DNA of 30,287 nucleotides, taken from positions 1 to 30,287 of the forward strand of contig DXIP01000015.1 of assembly GCA_019112825.1 (NCBI GenBank). The letters run 5' to 3'. Made by a program: the position numbers and the translations under genes. A model generated the notes under the pieces. The model saw only the letters and a program-made list of their open reading frames with translations. It did no database searches and was not told the origin of the DNA. The DNA comes from Alistipes excrementigallinarum (GTDB lineage Bacteria > Bacteroidota > Bacteroidia > Bacteroidales > Rikenellaceae). Below, piece by piece: positions 21,724 to 29,864 of this stretch (the first letter of the stretch is position 1; each line of letters opens with the position of its first letter).

Positions 21724-22397
21724 AGCGTGAAGGGTTTCGAGTAGTCGCGCTCGCCGAAGATGAGCGACCCGACCCGCACCTGGGTCGAGCCGCAGGCGAC
21801 GGCCAGCCGATAGTCGTGCGACATGCCCATCGAGAGGGTGTCGAAATCGGCGCCGAAGCGGGGGCGCAGCTCGTCGAAGAGCTGCTTGAGGCGGCGGAAG
21901 TCGCGGCGGATGTGCTCCTCGTCGTCGGTGTTGGTGGCGATGCCCATCACGCCGCGGACGCGGAGCGCCGTTGCGGCGGCGAAGGGCTCCGAGGAGAGGT
22001 ACTCCCTCAGCTCGTCGGGCTCCCAGCCCGATTTGGTCTCCTCGTCGGCGACGTGAATCTCGAGCAGGATGTCCAGCCGGCGGCCGCACTTCGCCGCTTC
22101 GTGCTGCAGCGCCTCGACCAGCCGCGCGCTGTCGACCGACTCGACCAGCGAGACGAACGGCGCGATGTACTTCACCTTGTTGGTCTGAAGATGACCTATC
22201 ATGTGCCACTCGATATCCTTGGGCAGCACTTCGTATTTTGCCCGCAGCTCCTGCGGGCGGCTCTCGCCGAAGAGGCGTTGCCCGGCGTCGTAGGCCTCCC
22301 GGATGGCTTCGACCGGGTGGGTCTTCGAGACGGCGACGAGCCTTACCCCTTCGGGCAGCGACTCCCGCACGCGGGCCAGTTGTTCCTTTACCGACAT
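21720..22397 (-). CDS. yggS: YggS family PLP-binding protein (PLPBP)
   Basis: A 225-residue alanine-racemase-fold protein that binds pyridoxal phosphate and helps keep PLP and amino-/keto-acid pools balanced; it has no known catalytic reaction. The PLP Lys is Lys25 in RLVAVSKTHP. Other family marks are LFGESRPQELRAKYE (usually GEN-QE), EWHMIGHLQTNKVKYI, LLEIHVADEETKSGW, GVMGIATN, LSMGMSHDYRLAVACGSTQVRVGSLIFG. The ATG at 22397 follows a -7 element. It is first gene of a two-gene unit with proC. Confidence 0.96.
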   Translation of the reverse strand: MSVKEQLARVRESLPEGVRLVAVSKTHPVEAIREAYDAGQRLFGESRPQELRAKYEVLPKDIEWHMIGHLQTNKVKYIAPFVSLVESVDSARLVEALQHEAAKCGRRLDILLEIHVADEETKSGWEPDELREYLSSEPFAAATALRVRGVMGIATNTDDEEHIRRDFRRLKQLFDELRPRFGADFDTLSMGMSHDYRLAVACGSTQVRVGSLIFGERDYSKPFTL

Positions 22398-22421
22398 GGT
22401 TGTCCGTTTTTTATGCGAGAA

Positions 22422-22429
22422 CAAATGTA
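22422..22429 (-). promoter_or_regulatory. -7 element TACATTTG of yggS-proC
   Basis: A TAnnTTTG match on the minus strand, 24 bases before the yggS ATG. No -33 partner is evident. Confidence 0.65.
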
Positions 22430-22491
22430 GCGAATTTTCGCGGAACGGCGATACGGCCGCCGAAATTTTCCGCCGCAGCCCCTCCGGGCGT

Positions 22492-22522
22492 TTTGCGGTT
22501 TGCCGAGAGTTTCCTATATTTG
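22492..22522 (+). promoter_or_regulatory. Consensus promoter TTTG-N19-TATATTTG
   Basis: -33 TTTG at 22492-22495, a 19-base spacer and -7 TATATTTG at 22515-22522, 31 bases before the ATG of the C69 peptidase. It is divergent from the yggS promoter. Confidence 0.88.
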
Positions 22523-22553
22523 TATTTGTTCCAAAACCCAGTAACCAGAAAAA

Positions 22554-24248
22554 ATGAAAAAACGTCAATTGCTTCTCTCGGCCGTGGCGCTGCTCGCCTA
22601 TGGGGCGGTTTCGGCCTGCACGAACTTCATCGTCACGCGCGGCGCCTCGACCGACGGGTCGGTCATGGTCTCCTACGCCGCCGATTCGCATGCCCTCTAC
22701 GGGGCGCTCTACCACACGGCGGCCGGCCGCTACGCTCCGGGTACGATGATGCCCGTCTACGAGTGGGACACGGGCCGCTACCTGCGCGACATACCCCAGG
22801 CGGCGCAGACCTGGTCGACCGTCGGCAACATGAACGAGCACTCGCTCATCATCGGTGAGACCACCTACGGCGGCCGTGCCGAGCTGGCCGACTCGACGGG
22901 CGGCATCGACTACGGTTCGCTCATATACATCACGCTCCAGCGCGCCACGACGGCCCGTGAGGCCATCGCCCTCATCGCCGAGCTGGCCAACACCTACGGC
23001 TACGCCTCGAGCGGCGAGTCGTTCTCCATCGCCGACCCCAACGAGGCGTGGATTATGGAGCTCATCGGCAAGGGCTACAAGGACGACGGCAAGGGGAGCA
23101 ACGCCCGCCGCGGCATCGTCTGGGTGGCACGCCGCATCCCCGACGGATATGTCTCGGGCCATGCCAACCAGGCGCGCATCACCACCTTCCCGCTCGACGA
23201 CCCCGAGAACTGCCTCTATGCTCCCGACGTCATCTCGTTCGCCCGTGAGATGGGCTACTACGAGGGTCCGGACCGCAAGTTCAGCTTCGCCGACGCCTAC
23301 TGCCCGGCCGACTTCGCCACGGTGCGCGGCTGCGACGCCCGCGTGTGGGCCTTCTTCCGCACGGTGGCCGACGGCATGGACGCCTATGAGGACTACGCCA
23401 TGGGCTACAACCTCAAGAACCGTCTGCCGCTCTGGGTGAAGCCCCGCCAGAAGGTATCGCCCAAGACGGTCTTCGACTGCATGCGCGACCACTACGAGGG
23501 TACGCCGATGGACATGACCCGCGACCTCGGTGCCGGCGGCCACAACTGCCCCTACCGCTGGCGCCCGATGGACTTCGAGGTGGACGGCGTCACCTACCTC
23601 AACGAGCGTGCGACGGCCACGCAGCAGACCGGCTTCTGGTTCGTGGGCCAGGCCCGCGCCGACCGTCCGGCCGATACGGGCATCCTCTGGTTCGGTGTCG
23701 ACGATGCCGCAACCTCGTGCCTGACGCCGATTTTCTGCTCGGCGCAGGAGGTTCCCGAGTGCTTCAGCGAGAAGAACGGCTCGATGCTCAGCTATTCGCC
23801 CACGTCGGCCTTCTGGCTCTTCAACCGCACGACGAACTTCGCCTACATGCGCTACGACATGATTTCGGCCGACATCCGCAAGGTGACCGACAAGTGGGAG
23901 AACGACCACCTGGCCCTGATGGAGAGCCTTCCGGCCCGCATCGGCAAGATGTCGGACGAGGCGCGCCGCAGCTATCTGACCGAGGTGAGCGTCTCGACGG
24001 CACAGGAGCTCTTCGACCGCTGGCAGCGTCTGAACAGCTACCTGCTGATTAAGTACATGGACGGCAACGTCAAGAGCGAACACGGCGACGTGCTCTCGTA
24101 CCTCGACGGCGACGGTTCGTCGGCCCACTTCGTCGACAACGGCAACGGCCGCGACATCCCCGACAAGATTCAGTTCCCGGGCTACAACGAGAAGTGGAAG
24201 CGCGCCGTGGCGGCCGACAACGGCGAGGTGCTGCGCGTGGTCAAGTAA
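22554..24248 (+). CDS. Secreted C69-family dipeptidase
   Basis: A 564-residue Ntn-hydrolase of peptidase family C69 (PepD/dipeptidase A type), expected to cleave dipeptides outside the cytoplasm. A signal-like segment (MKKRQLLLSAVALLAYGAVSA) runs directly into CTNFIVTRGASTDGSVMVSYAAD. Cys22 would be the N-terminal nucleophile once the leader is removed. Other family segments are NEHSLIIGETTYGGR, GIDYGSLIYITLQRATTAREAI, YGYASSGESFSIADPNEAWIMELIGKG and VSGHANQARITTFP. The sequence before the Cys (VSAC) also reads as a lipobox, so lipidation and catalysis would compete for the same Cys. It has a perfect promoter and is followed at 99 bp by lpdA. Confidence 0.92.
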   Translation: MKKRQLLLSAVALLAYGAVSACTNFIVTRGASTDGSVMVSYAADSHALYGALYHTAAGRYAPGTMMPVYEWDTGRYLRDIPQAAQTWSTVGNMNEHSLIIGETTYGGRAELADSTGGIDYGSLIYITLQRATTAREAIALIAELANTYGYASSGESFSIADPNEAWIMELIGKGYKDDGKGSNARRGIVWVARRIPDGYVSGHANQARITTFPLDDPENCLYAPDVISFAREMGYYEGPDRKFSFADAYCPADFATVRGCDARVWAFFRTVADGMDAYEDYAMGYNLKNRLPLWVKPRQKVSPKTVFDCMRDHYEGTPMDMTRDLGAGGHNCPYRWRPMDFEVDGVTYLNERATATQQTGFWFVGQARADRPADTGILWFGVDDAATSCLTPIFCSAQEVPECFSEKNGSMLSYSPTSAFWLFNRTTNFAYMRYDMISADIRKVTDKWENDHLALMESLPARIGKMSDEARRSYLTEVSVSTAQELFDRWQRLNSYLLIKYMDGNVKSEHGDVLSYLDGDGSSAHFVDNGNGRDIPDKIQFPGYNEKWKRAVAADNGEVLRVVK

Positions 24249-24285
24249 GCGGGGCCATTCGGAGAAACAACCATAGTAAAACCAT

Positions 24286-24330
24286 CGAGGGGAGGGCGGA
24301 GCCGCATCGGAGGCGCACGTCGTCCCCTCG
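24286..24330. promoter_or_regulatory. Inverted repeat between the C69 gene and lpdA
   Basis: CGAGGGGA (24286-24293) can pair with TCCCCTCG (24323-24330) across a 29-base GC-rich loop, 18 bases before the lpdA ATG. There is no T run, and no separate lpdA promoter was found, so it may shape a shared transcript. Confidence 0.4.
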
Positions 24331-24347
24331 CTCCTAAAACGAATACC

Positions 24348-25724
24348 ATGAAATATGACATCATTGTAGTCGGCTCGGGTCCGGGCGGGTATGTCGCCGC
24401 CATCCGTGCCGCACAGCTCGGCCGGCGCGTGGCGCTTGTCGAGCGGGCCGAGGCGGGCGGCGTCTGCCTCAACTGGGGCTGCATCCCGACCAAGGCACTG
24501 CTCAAGAGCGCCCAGGTCTACGCCTGGTGCAAGGCTGCGGACCACTACGGCCTGACGCTCGACGGGGAGGTGCGCCCCGACCTGGAGCGCATCGTCGACC
24601 GCTCGCGCGGCGTGGCCGAGACGATGAGCAAGGGGGTTGCCTTCCTGCTGCGCAAGAACAACATCGACCTCATCGCCGGCTTCGGCCGGCTGGTGGCTCC
24701 GGGGCGGCTCGACGTCGACGGCGTCGTCTACGAGGCGGACCACATCGTGCTGGCGACGGGCGCCCGTCCGCGCGAGATGCCCTTCATGCCCATCGACGGC
24801 GAGCATGTCCTCTCGTCGCGTCATGCGCTGGAGCTGCGGCGGCTGCCCGCGTCGATGGTGGTCGTCGGTTCGGGCGCCATCGGCAGCGAATTCGCCTGGT
24901 TCTACGCCACGCTGGGCGTCAAGGTGACGCTCATCGAGTATCTGCCGCGCATCATGCCGCTCGAGGACGAGGAGGTCTCGAAGACCATGGAGCGCGTCTT
25001 CCGCAAGCTGCGGGCTACGGTGCTCACCTCGACCACCGTGCGCAGTGTCGTGGTCGGCGCCGACGGACGCTGCGTCGTCGAAGTCGAGGGGCGCAAGGGT
25101 GTCGAGTCGCTGAGCGCCGAGGTGGTGCTCTCGGCCGTCGGCATCAAGTCCAACATCGAGGGCATCGGCCTTGAGGAGCTGGGCATCGCCGTCGAGCGCG
25201 ACAAGGTGGTGGTCGACCCCTTCTACCGCACCAACGTGCCGGGCATCTACGCCATCGGCGACATCGTGGGCGGTCCGGCGCTGGCGCACGTCGCCTCGGC
25301 CGAGGCCGTATGCTGCATCGAGACCATCTGCGGGCTCAACCCCGCGCCGGTCGACTATTCGACCATCCCCTCGTGCATCTTCACCTCGCCCGAGGTGGCG
25401 TCGGTCGGCATGACCGAGCAGCAGGCGCGCGAGCGGGGCATCGACGTGCGCGTCGGGCGCTTCCCCTTCACCGCTTCGGGCAAGGCGACGGCGGCGGGCG
25501 ACCGCGACGGCTTCGTCAAGCTGCTCTTCGACGGCGAGGAGCGCCTCATCGGCGCCCACATGGTGGGTGCCGGCGTCACCGAGATGCTGGCCGAGCCGAC
25601 GCTTGCCAAGGCGCTCGGCGTCACGGCCCACCGTCTGGCCCGCATCATCCATGCCCACCCCACGATGAACGAAGGGGTGATGGAGGCTGCCGAGGCGGCC
25701 ATGGGCGCCGCGATTCACCTCTGA
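24348..25724 (+). CDS. lpdA: Dihydrolipoyl dehydrogenase (E3)
   Basis: A 458-residue FAD flavoprotein that reoxidises dihydrolipoyl groups with NAD+ in 2-oxoacid dehydrogenase or glycine-cleavage complexes. The FAD site is VVGSGPGGYVAAIRAAQLG (residues 7-25). The redox disulfide is Cys40-Cys45 in GGVCLNWGCIPTK, and the NAD site is VVVGSGAIGSEFAWF. The second FAD contact is GIYAIGDIVGGPALAHVA, and the C-terminal catalytic pair is in HAHPTMNEGV. Length is normal. No E1, E2, lipoyl-protein or glycine-cleavage gene lies in this window, so its partner complex is encoded elsewhere. Its last codons are copied downstream as part of a 97-bp direct repeat. Confidence 0.96.
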   Translation: MKYDIIVVGSGPGGYVAAIRAAQLGRRVALVERAEAGGVCLNWGCIPTKALLKSAQVYAWCKAADHYGLTLDGEVRPDLERIVDRSRGVAETMSKGVAFLLRKNNIDLIAGFGRLVAPGRLDVDGVVYEADHIVLATGARPREMPFMPIDGEHVLSSRHALELRRLPASMVVVGSGAIGSEFAWFYATLGVKVTLIEYLPRIMPLEDEEVSKTMERVFRKLRATVLTSTTVRSVVVGADGRCVVEVEGRKGVESLSAEVVLSAVGIKSNIEGIGLEELGIAVERDKVVVDPFYRTNVPGIYAIGDIVGGPALAHVASAEAVCCIETICGLNPAPVDYSTIPSCIFTSPEVASVGMTEQQARERGIDVRVGRFPFTASGKATAAGDRDGFVKLLFDGEERLIGAHMVGAGVTEMLAEPTLAKALGVTAHRLARIIHAHPTMNEGVMEAAEAAMGAAIHL

Positions 25725-25840
25725 CGCGGGGCGGCAGGCTTTCCACTGAGCGGCGGGGCGGCTCTCTCCGGATGCGGGGGCGATTCTCTCCGGATGCGGG
25801 GGCGCCGCGATTCACCTCTGATGCGCTTGGGCGGCAGGCC
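25703..25840. repeat. 97-bp-offset duplication of the lpdA 3' end with inner 22-bp repeat
   Basis: The end of lpdA including its stop (25703-25724, beginning GGGCGCCGCGATTCACC) recurs exactly at 25800-25821, and GGGCGGCAGGC follows a few bases later in both copies. Between them TCTCTCCGGATGCGGGGGCG is repeated at 25763-25782 and 25785-25804 (22-bp offset). Confidence 0.92.
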
Positions 25841-25906
25841 GGCATTATGGTGTGTCGGCCTGCGTTCGGTGCGTCGGAGTCATTGTACCTGTAAAATAAA
25901 ACCGTG

Positions 25907-27199
25907 ATGAAACGTTTGAAACCGTGGAGCGTGCTGCTCCTTTTCGTGATGCTCGGGTGGGGGCTCCGCGCCCCGGCCCAGACACCGGCCGATGTGCGGC
26001 TGGGCGAACTGCTCAACAGCGGCGAGCTTTTTCAGCTGCGCGACGAATATCCGCGGCTGAGGGACTCCGTCAGCATCCGCATGCTTGACCTGCTTGCCCG
26101 CAGCCAGCTGGGCGTCGGGTTCAACCGACCCGAGGAGGCCGCCCCGGCGCTCGATTCGCTCCTTCGGTTCCACCAGGAGGAGCTCGGGGCGGAGGCTACC
26201 TTCTCGATGGCATCCCTGCGGGCTATGAACCTGCTGAATCTGGGACTCTACGCAGCAGCCGGAGCTGCTGCCGGCGATTTGGTACTGGTTCTTGAGCACT
26301 CCCTGCCGTTCGAATCCTACTTCGGGCTCGTCTTCGTCGAGCGCATCGGCAAGGCATTGGCCGACGTGCCGGCACCGGGTCTCGAACGGCCCGACCGCAC
26401 CGTAACCGTGCCGCTGAAATACGAAGCGGTCGGCCGCGGCCACCATTACTCCATGCCCGTCGAGGTGAACGGCCACGTGCACGACTTTATCTTCGATACG
26501 GGCTGCTCGTTCGGCTGCTTCGTCTCGGAGAGGTATGCCGAAGAGGTCGGATTGAAGGTCGTGGCCGACTCCATCCCGGTTTCGGGCATGACGGTCGGCT
26601 TCGTCAAGCTGGCCACGGCCGATTCGCTGCGGGTCGGCGAGCTGGTCTACCGCCATCCGTACTTTCTGGTCGCACCGCCCGATCCGGAGGTCGATGCCGA
26701 GTTTGCGTTCGACGGCGTTATCGGCTGCGACCTGCTCCGGGCCGTCGGGGAGGTCGTCGTCGACAACGAGACGGGCGTGTTCCGCTTCCCTGCGGAGCCG
26801 TCCGAAGGGGAGCCCGACATGTACCTCTCGGGCAACATCCCGCACGTGCGGATTGAGTATGCCGGCAGCCCCCTGGAGCTGATTTTCGACACGGGCAACG
26901 TGAAGAGCGACCTCGACGGCGGCTTTGCGCAGCGATTCCCCGAAGCCGTGGCAGGGCTTGCCCGGCATAAGACCCGCCACGGCGGTTTCGGAGGCATCGG
27001 GGAGTTCGAGGCGGTGACGCTCCCCGAATTCCGCATCCGGGCGGCCGGGCGCGACGTGGTGCTGCACGACACGGAGGTGCTCTGCAACGAGGCCGAGGGC
27101 GGCTCGCTGCTCTCCGCCGGGTCGCTGGGCGCCGATTTTGTCAGGTCGTTCCGGCAGCTGACAATCAACTACCGGCAGATGTTCATCCGCGGCTGGTAA
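25907..27199 (+). CDS. Secreted protein with two DTG aspartic-protease motifs
   Basis: A 430-residue exported protein (signal MKRLKPWSVLLLFVMLGWG, cleavage near APAQ). Residues 30-165 are helical and TPR-like in feel. Two retropepsin-like lobes follow, each with the motif hydrophobic-FDTG: Asp197 in FIFDTGCSFGCF and Asp328 in LIFDTGNVKSDL, 131 residues apart. Each lobe has a matching downstream hydrophobic-hydrophobic-Gly element (GVIGCDLL in lobe 1; SLGADFV near the C-terminus). This is the pattern of aspartyl proteases of the retropepsin/PDZ-protease type seen in Bacteroidota, here with both lobes in one chain. Activity is inferred; Ser/Thr after DTG is Cys or Asn here, which differs from classic DTG-(S/T). 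The ATG at 25907 is chosen over GTG 25904. Confidence 0.8.
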   Translation: MKRLKPWSVLLLFVMLGWGLRAPAQTPADVRLGELLNSGELFQLRDEYPRLRDSVSIRMLDLLARSQLGVGFNRPEEAAPALDSLLRFHQEELGAEATFSMASLRAMNLLNLGLYAAAGAAAGDLVLVLEHSLPFESYFGLVFVERIGKALADVPAPGLERPDRTVTVPLKYEAVGRGHHYSMPVEVNGHVHDFIFDTGCSFGCFVSERYAEEVGLKVVADSIPVSGMTVGFVKLATADSLRVGELVYRHPYFLVAPPDPEVDAEFAFDGVIGCDLLRAVGEVVVDNETGVFRFPAEPSEGEPDMYLSGNIPHVRIEYAGSPLELIFDTGNVKSDLDGGFAQRFPEAVAGLARHKTRHGGFGGIGEFEAVTLPEFRIRAAGRDVVLHDTEVLCNEAEGGSLLSAGSLGADFVRSFRQLTINYRQMFIRGW

Positions 27200-27231
27200 C
27201 AGAACGCAGCGGCCGTCAGCAGAACAAACGA

Positions 27232-27272
27232 AGAGACGGGACCCCCGGAATTGAGGGGTCCCGTCTCTCTTT
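27232..27272. terminator. Bidirectional terminator between convergent genes
   Basis: A 14-bp perfect stem (27232-27245 with 27255-27268, core GACGGGACCCC/GGGGTCCCGTC) with a 9-base loop. The plus strand is followed by CTTTCT; the minus strand by CGTTTGTTC. It serves the DTG-protein gene and probably the TonB-receptor gene. Confidence 0.85.
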
Positions 27273-27281
27273 CTGCCCGGC

Positions 27282-29852
27282 TCAGAAGCGCCACGAGGCT
27301 CCCAGCAGCAGGTTGCGCGGACGGATGGCGTAGCGGTACGACGACGAGCTCGGTCCGTCGAAGAGCGTATAGGTGTAGCTGTCGCGGTCGAGCAGGTTGG
27401 TGGCCGTGAGGGTGAGCTCCCACCGCTCGCCGACCTTCCAGCCGAGCGAGGCGTCGACCAGCACGAGGTGCTTCCGCTGCGTGGAGGTGAGCTGCGTGTA
27501 GTAGTGCTCGCCCGTGAGGCGGATGACGAGCTGCCGCGTCGGCGCGAAGTGGAGCTGCAGCTGCTGGTCGAAGGAGTGCTGTACGGAGCGCTCCTGCTGT
27601 TCGATGCCCAGCACCGAACGGCGGTAGTTGAGGCGGTATTCGGTGTTGAACCAGCGGGCGAGGCGGAGGTTGAAGCGAGGCGAGAGGGTGAGCGTCGCCA
27701 GACGGTAGGGCATCGGCTCGCCCTGCTGGATGCTCTCCAGACGGGTCGTCTGCCACTGCACGTCGAACCCCGCCTGCCCGCGCAGGGCGTCGATGTTGAT
27801 GCTCGCGCCGCCCGCGACGAACCACGACGCCGTGCGGTTCGTGCGGCGCAGCCAGCCGTCGACGATGTAGTCGCCCGCATAGCTCCGCTCGGAGAGCCAA
27901 GGCATGTCACTCCACGTGCGCATGACGAGCGCATGGGCGAAGATGCCGCTGAGCGGATTGCGATAGTTGGCGCCGGCCGAGAGCGAGCGGCGCAGCGTGC
28001 GGTCGAACGAGGTGATGCCCCGCGTCAGCGTGCGGTAGTCGCGCAGCAGGGTGGCGGTGAAGAGCTGCTGCTCGTCGGGAGCGCTCTCGCCCAGCGTGAC
28101 GGCCGCCGTCAGACGCCACCGTGCGGCCGGCTCCCAGCGGAGTGCCGCGCGGCTCTCCCACAGCAGGGCGGTGCTGCGCCGTGTGCCGAGCCACGAGTGG
28201 CGCAGCTCGAGGGGGAGGTCAAGCGTGAGGTGCACCTGGTGCGTGCGGAAGGTGACCGAGGGCTGGAGGTAGCCTCCCGCCTGGCCCAAACGGCTCTGCA
28301 TCGACGTTGCGGCCGCCTCGACGCCCGTCAGCGAGCTCCCCATGCGGCGCAGCAGCGCGGCGATGCCGCCCTTGAGCTGGAGCGTCCAGCGCCGTCCGGC
28401 CTGCAGGGCCCATGCGGCGTTGTGGTTCATCCGCACCAGGTCGACGTCGAGCTCCTGCCGCTGCCCCGACTCCGCACGCTCGACGGTGAGCCACTGCGGC
28501 TGCGAGAGGTAGAGCACGTAGGAGGAGAGGGTGAGCGTGCGCCGCTCGTTGCGGAGGATGCAGTCCAGGTCGTTCTCCACGCGGTACGAGGGGGTCGAGG
28601 CGCGCTGCAGGTTGGGGTAGCTGCCCCCGACCGCGGAGCGGAAATCGCTCCACGCAAGGTCGGCCGAGAGGCGCTCGCGGAGGTAGAGGCGCTCGGTGTT
28701 GGCCTGCAGCCGGAGCCGGCCCGAGGCCGTGCGGTTGCGTAGCAGCGCCTGCTCCGTCGCCAGCTCCTCGAGCCTCCCGTCGGTCAGGTAGCGGAGCGTC
28801 CGCGCCGCCCAGTCGGAGGTCAGACGGTCGTAGCCGCAGCCGACGTGGCCGCTCAGCTGGTAGTCGTCGGTGAGCTTCCAGAGGTGGTCGGCGCTCGCCA
28901 TGACCGAGCGGTTGAAGCGCGTGCGCTCCTGGGCCAGCGGGGCCGAGGTGAGCTCCGTCCGGAACCACTCGGGGCTCCGGTAACGGTTGAAGTCGTTGCC
29001 GAGCAGCTCGTCGGTCGTCAGCTGCGTGAGGTCGGCCGTGGGGTCCTGCCCCGTGTTGTCTCCCTTGAGGTTGAGCATCGACTGGCTGCGGGCCGCCATG
29101 CGCATGGCGAAGACCGAGCCGCGCCAGAGCGCCCCGTCGGAGGCCCAGCCGCCGGCGCCGCGCAGCGACCCTGTCCAGCGCGAGCGGGCGTGTTCGCTCA
29201 GGCGGAGGTTCAGCGCCGCACGGTCGCTCAGGGCGATGTCGTTCAGCGCCTTGATGGGCTGGTGGTTCTCCAGCACCTCGACGCTGGCCACGTCCTGCGG
29301 CCGGATGTTGTTCGTCGCCAGCGAGTAGCGGCCGTCGAGCAGGTCCATCCCCTCGATGTAGAACTTGTTGATGGGCTCGCCGTTGTAGCGGATTTTGCCC
29401 GTCTTTTCGACCTCGATGCCCGGCATCTTGCGCAGCACGTCGGCAATCGTGCGGTCCTGCACCTCGGTGAAGCTCGCGACGTTGTAGCTCACCGTGTCGC
29501 CCCGCAGCGAGAGGCGCGGCGCACGGATTTCGACCTCGCGAATCTTCACGGCCTCCGCCTCGAGGCGAATCTCGCGCGGCAGCCGGGCGGTGGTGTGGCG
29601 CTGCGGGCGGTAGCCCATCATCGAGACCTCGACGCTGGCGGCCCGCATCCCCTGCCGCGGGCGGAGGCGGAAGGCGCCGTCGGCCGCCGTGGTGGTGTAG
29701 CCGGCCTGCCGGCCCGTGCTGTCGGCCGCCAGCAGGATGGCCCCGGCAAGGGGTCGTCCGTCGGCGGCATCCACGACGCGCCCGGTCAGCTCCTGGGCTG
29801 CGGCCGTGAGCGTAACTCCGAACAGCGCAACGATATATACTGCCCACTTCAT
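27282..29852 (-). CDS. TonB-dependent outer-membrane receptor
   Basis: An 856-residue outer-membrane protein. It has a signal peptide (MKWAVYIVALFGVTLTAAAQ), then a carboxypeptidase-regulatory-like beta domain at about 20-105 (LTGRVVDAADGRPLAGAILLA). A plug domain follows at about 110-215 (VQDRTIADVLRKMPGIEVEKTGKIRYNGEPINKFYIEGMDLL). The remainder is beta-barrel strands ending in the Phe-terminated NLLLGASWRF, the signal for outer-membrane insertion. It lacks a neighbouring SusD gene. Instead a GLPGLI-family gene lies 12 bp upstream, the pairing usual for this receptor type in Bacteroidota. The ligand is unknown; the N-terminal regulatory-like domain and lack of SusD make a polysaccharide locus less likely. 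Confidence 0.93.
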   Translation of the reverse strand: MKWAVYIVALFGVTLTAAAQELTGRVVDAADGRPLAGAILLAADSTGRQAGYTTTAADGAFRLRPRQGMRAASVEVSMMGYRPQRHTTARLPREIRLEAEAVKIREVEIRAPRLSLRGDTVSYNVASFTEVQDRTIADVLRKMPGIEVEKTGKIRYNGEPINKFYIEGMDLLDGRYSLATNNIRPQDVASVEVLENHQPIKALNDIALSDRAALNLRLSEHARSRWTGSLRGAGGWASDGALWRGSVFAMRMAARSQSMLNLKGDNTGQDPTADLTQLTTDELLGNDFNRYRSPEWFRTELTSAPLAQERTRFNRSVMASADHLWKLTDDYQLSGHVGCGYDRLTSDWAARTLRYLTDGRLEELATEQALLRNRTASGRLRLQANTERLYLRERLSADLAWSDFRSAVGGSYPNLQRASTPSYRVENDLDCILRNERRTLTLSSYVLYLSQPQWLTVERAESGQRQELDVDLVRMNHNAAWALQAGRRWTLQLKGGIAALLRRMGSSLTGVEAAATSMQSRLGQAGGYLQPSVTFRTHQVHLTLDLPLELRHSWLGTRRSTALLWESRAALRWEPAARWRLTAAVTLGESAPDEQQLFTATLLRDYRTLTRGITSFDRTLRRSLSAGANYRNPLSGIFAHALVMRTWSDMPWLSERSYAGDYIVDGWLRRTNRTASWFVAGGASINIDALRGQAGFDVQWQTTRLESIQQGEPMPYRLATLTLSPRFNLRLARWFNTEYRLNYRRSVLGIEQQERSVQHSFDQQLQLHFAPTRQLVIRLTGEHYYTQLTSTQRKHLVLVDASLGWKVGERWELTLTATNLLDRDSYTYTLFDGPSSSSYRYAIRPRNLLLGASWRF

Positions 29853-29864
29853 GCGTCGCTGTAG

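Noticed and set aside
21720..25718. A 1332-residue open frame on the minus strand spanning the C69 and lpdA genes
   Set aside because: Only its last 225 codons are real (yggS). The rest is the antisense of strongly GC3-biased plus-strand genes and has no domain.
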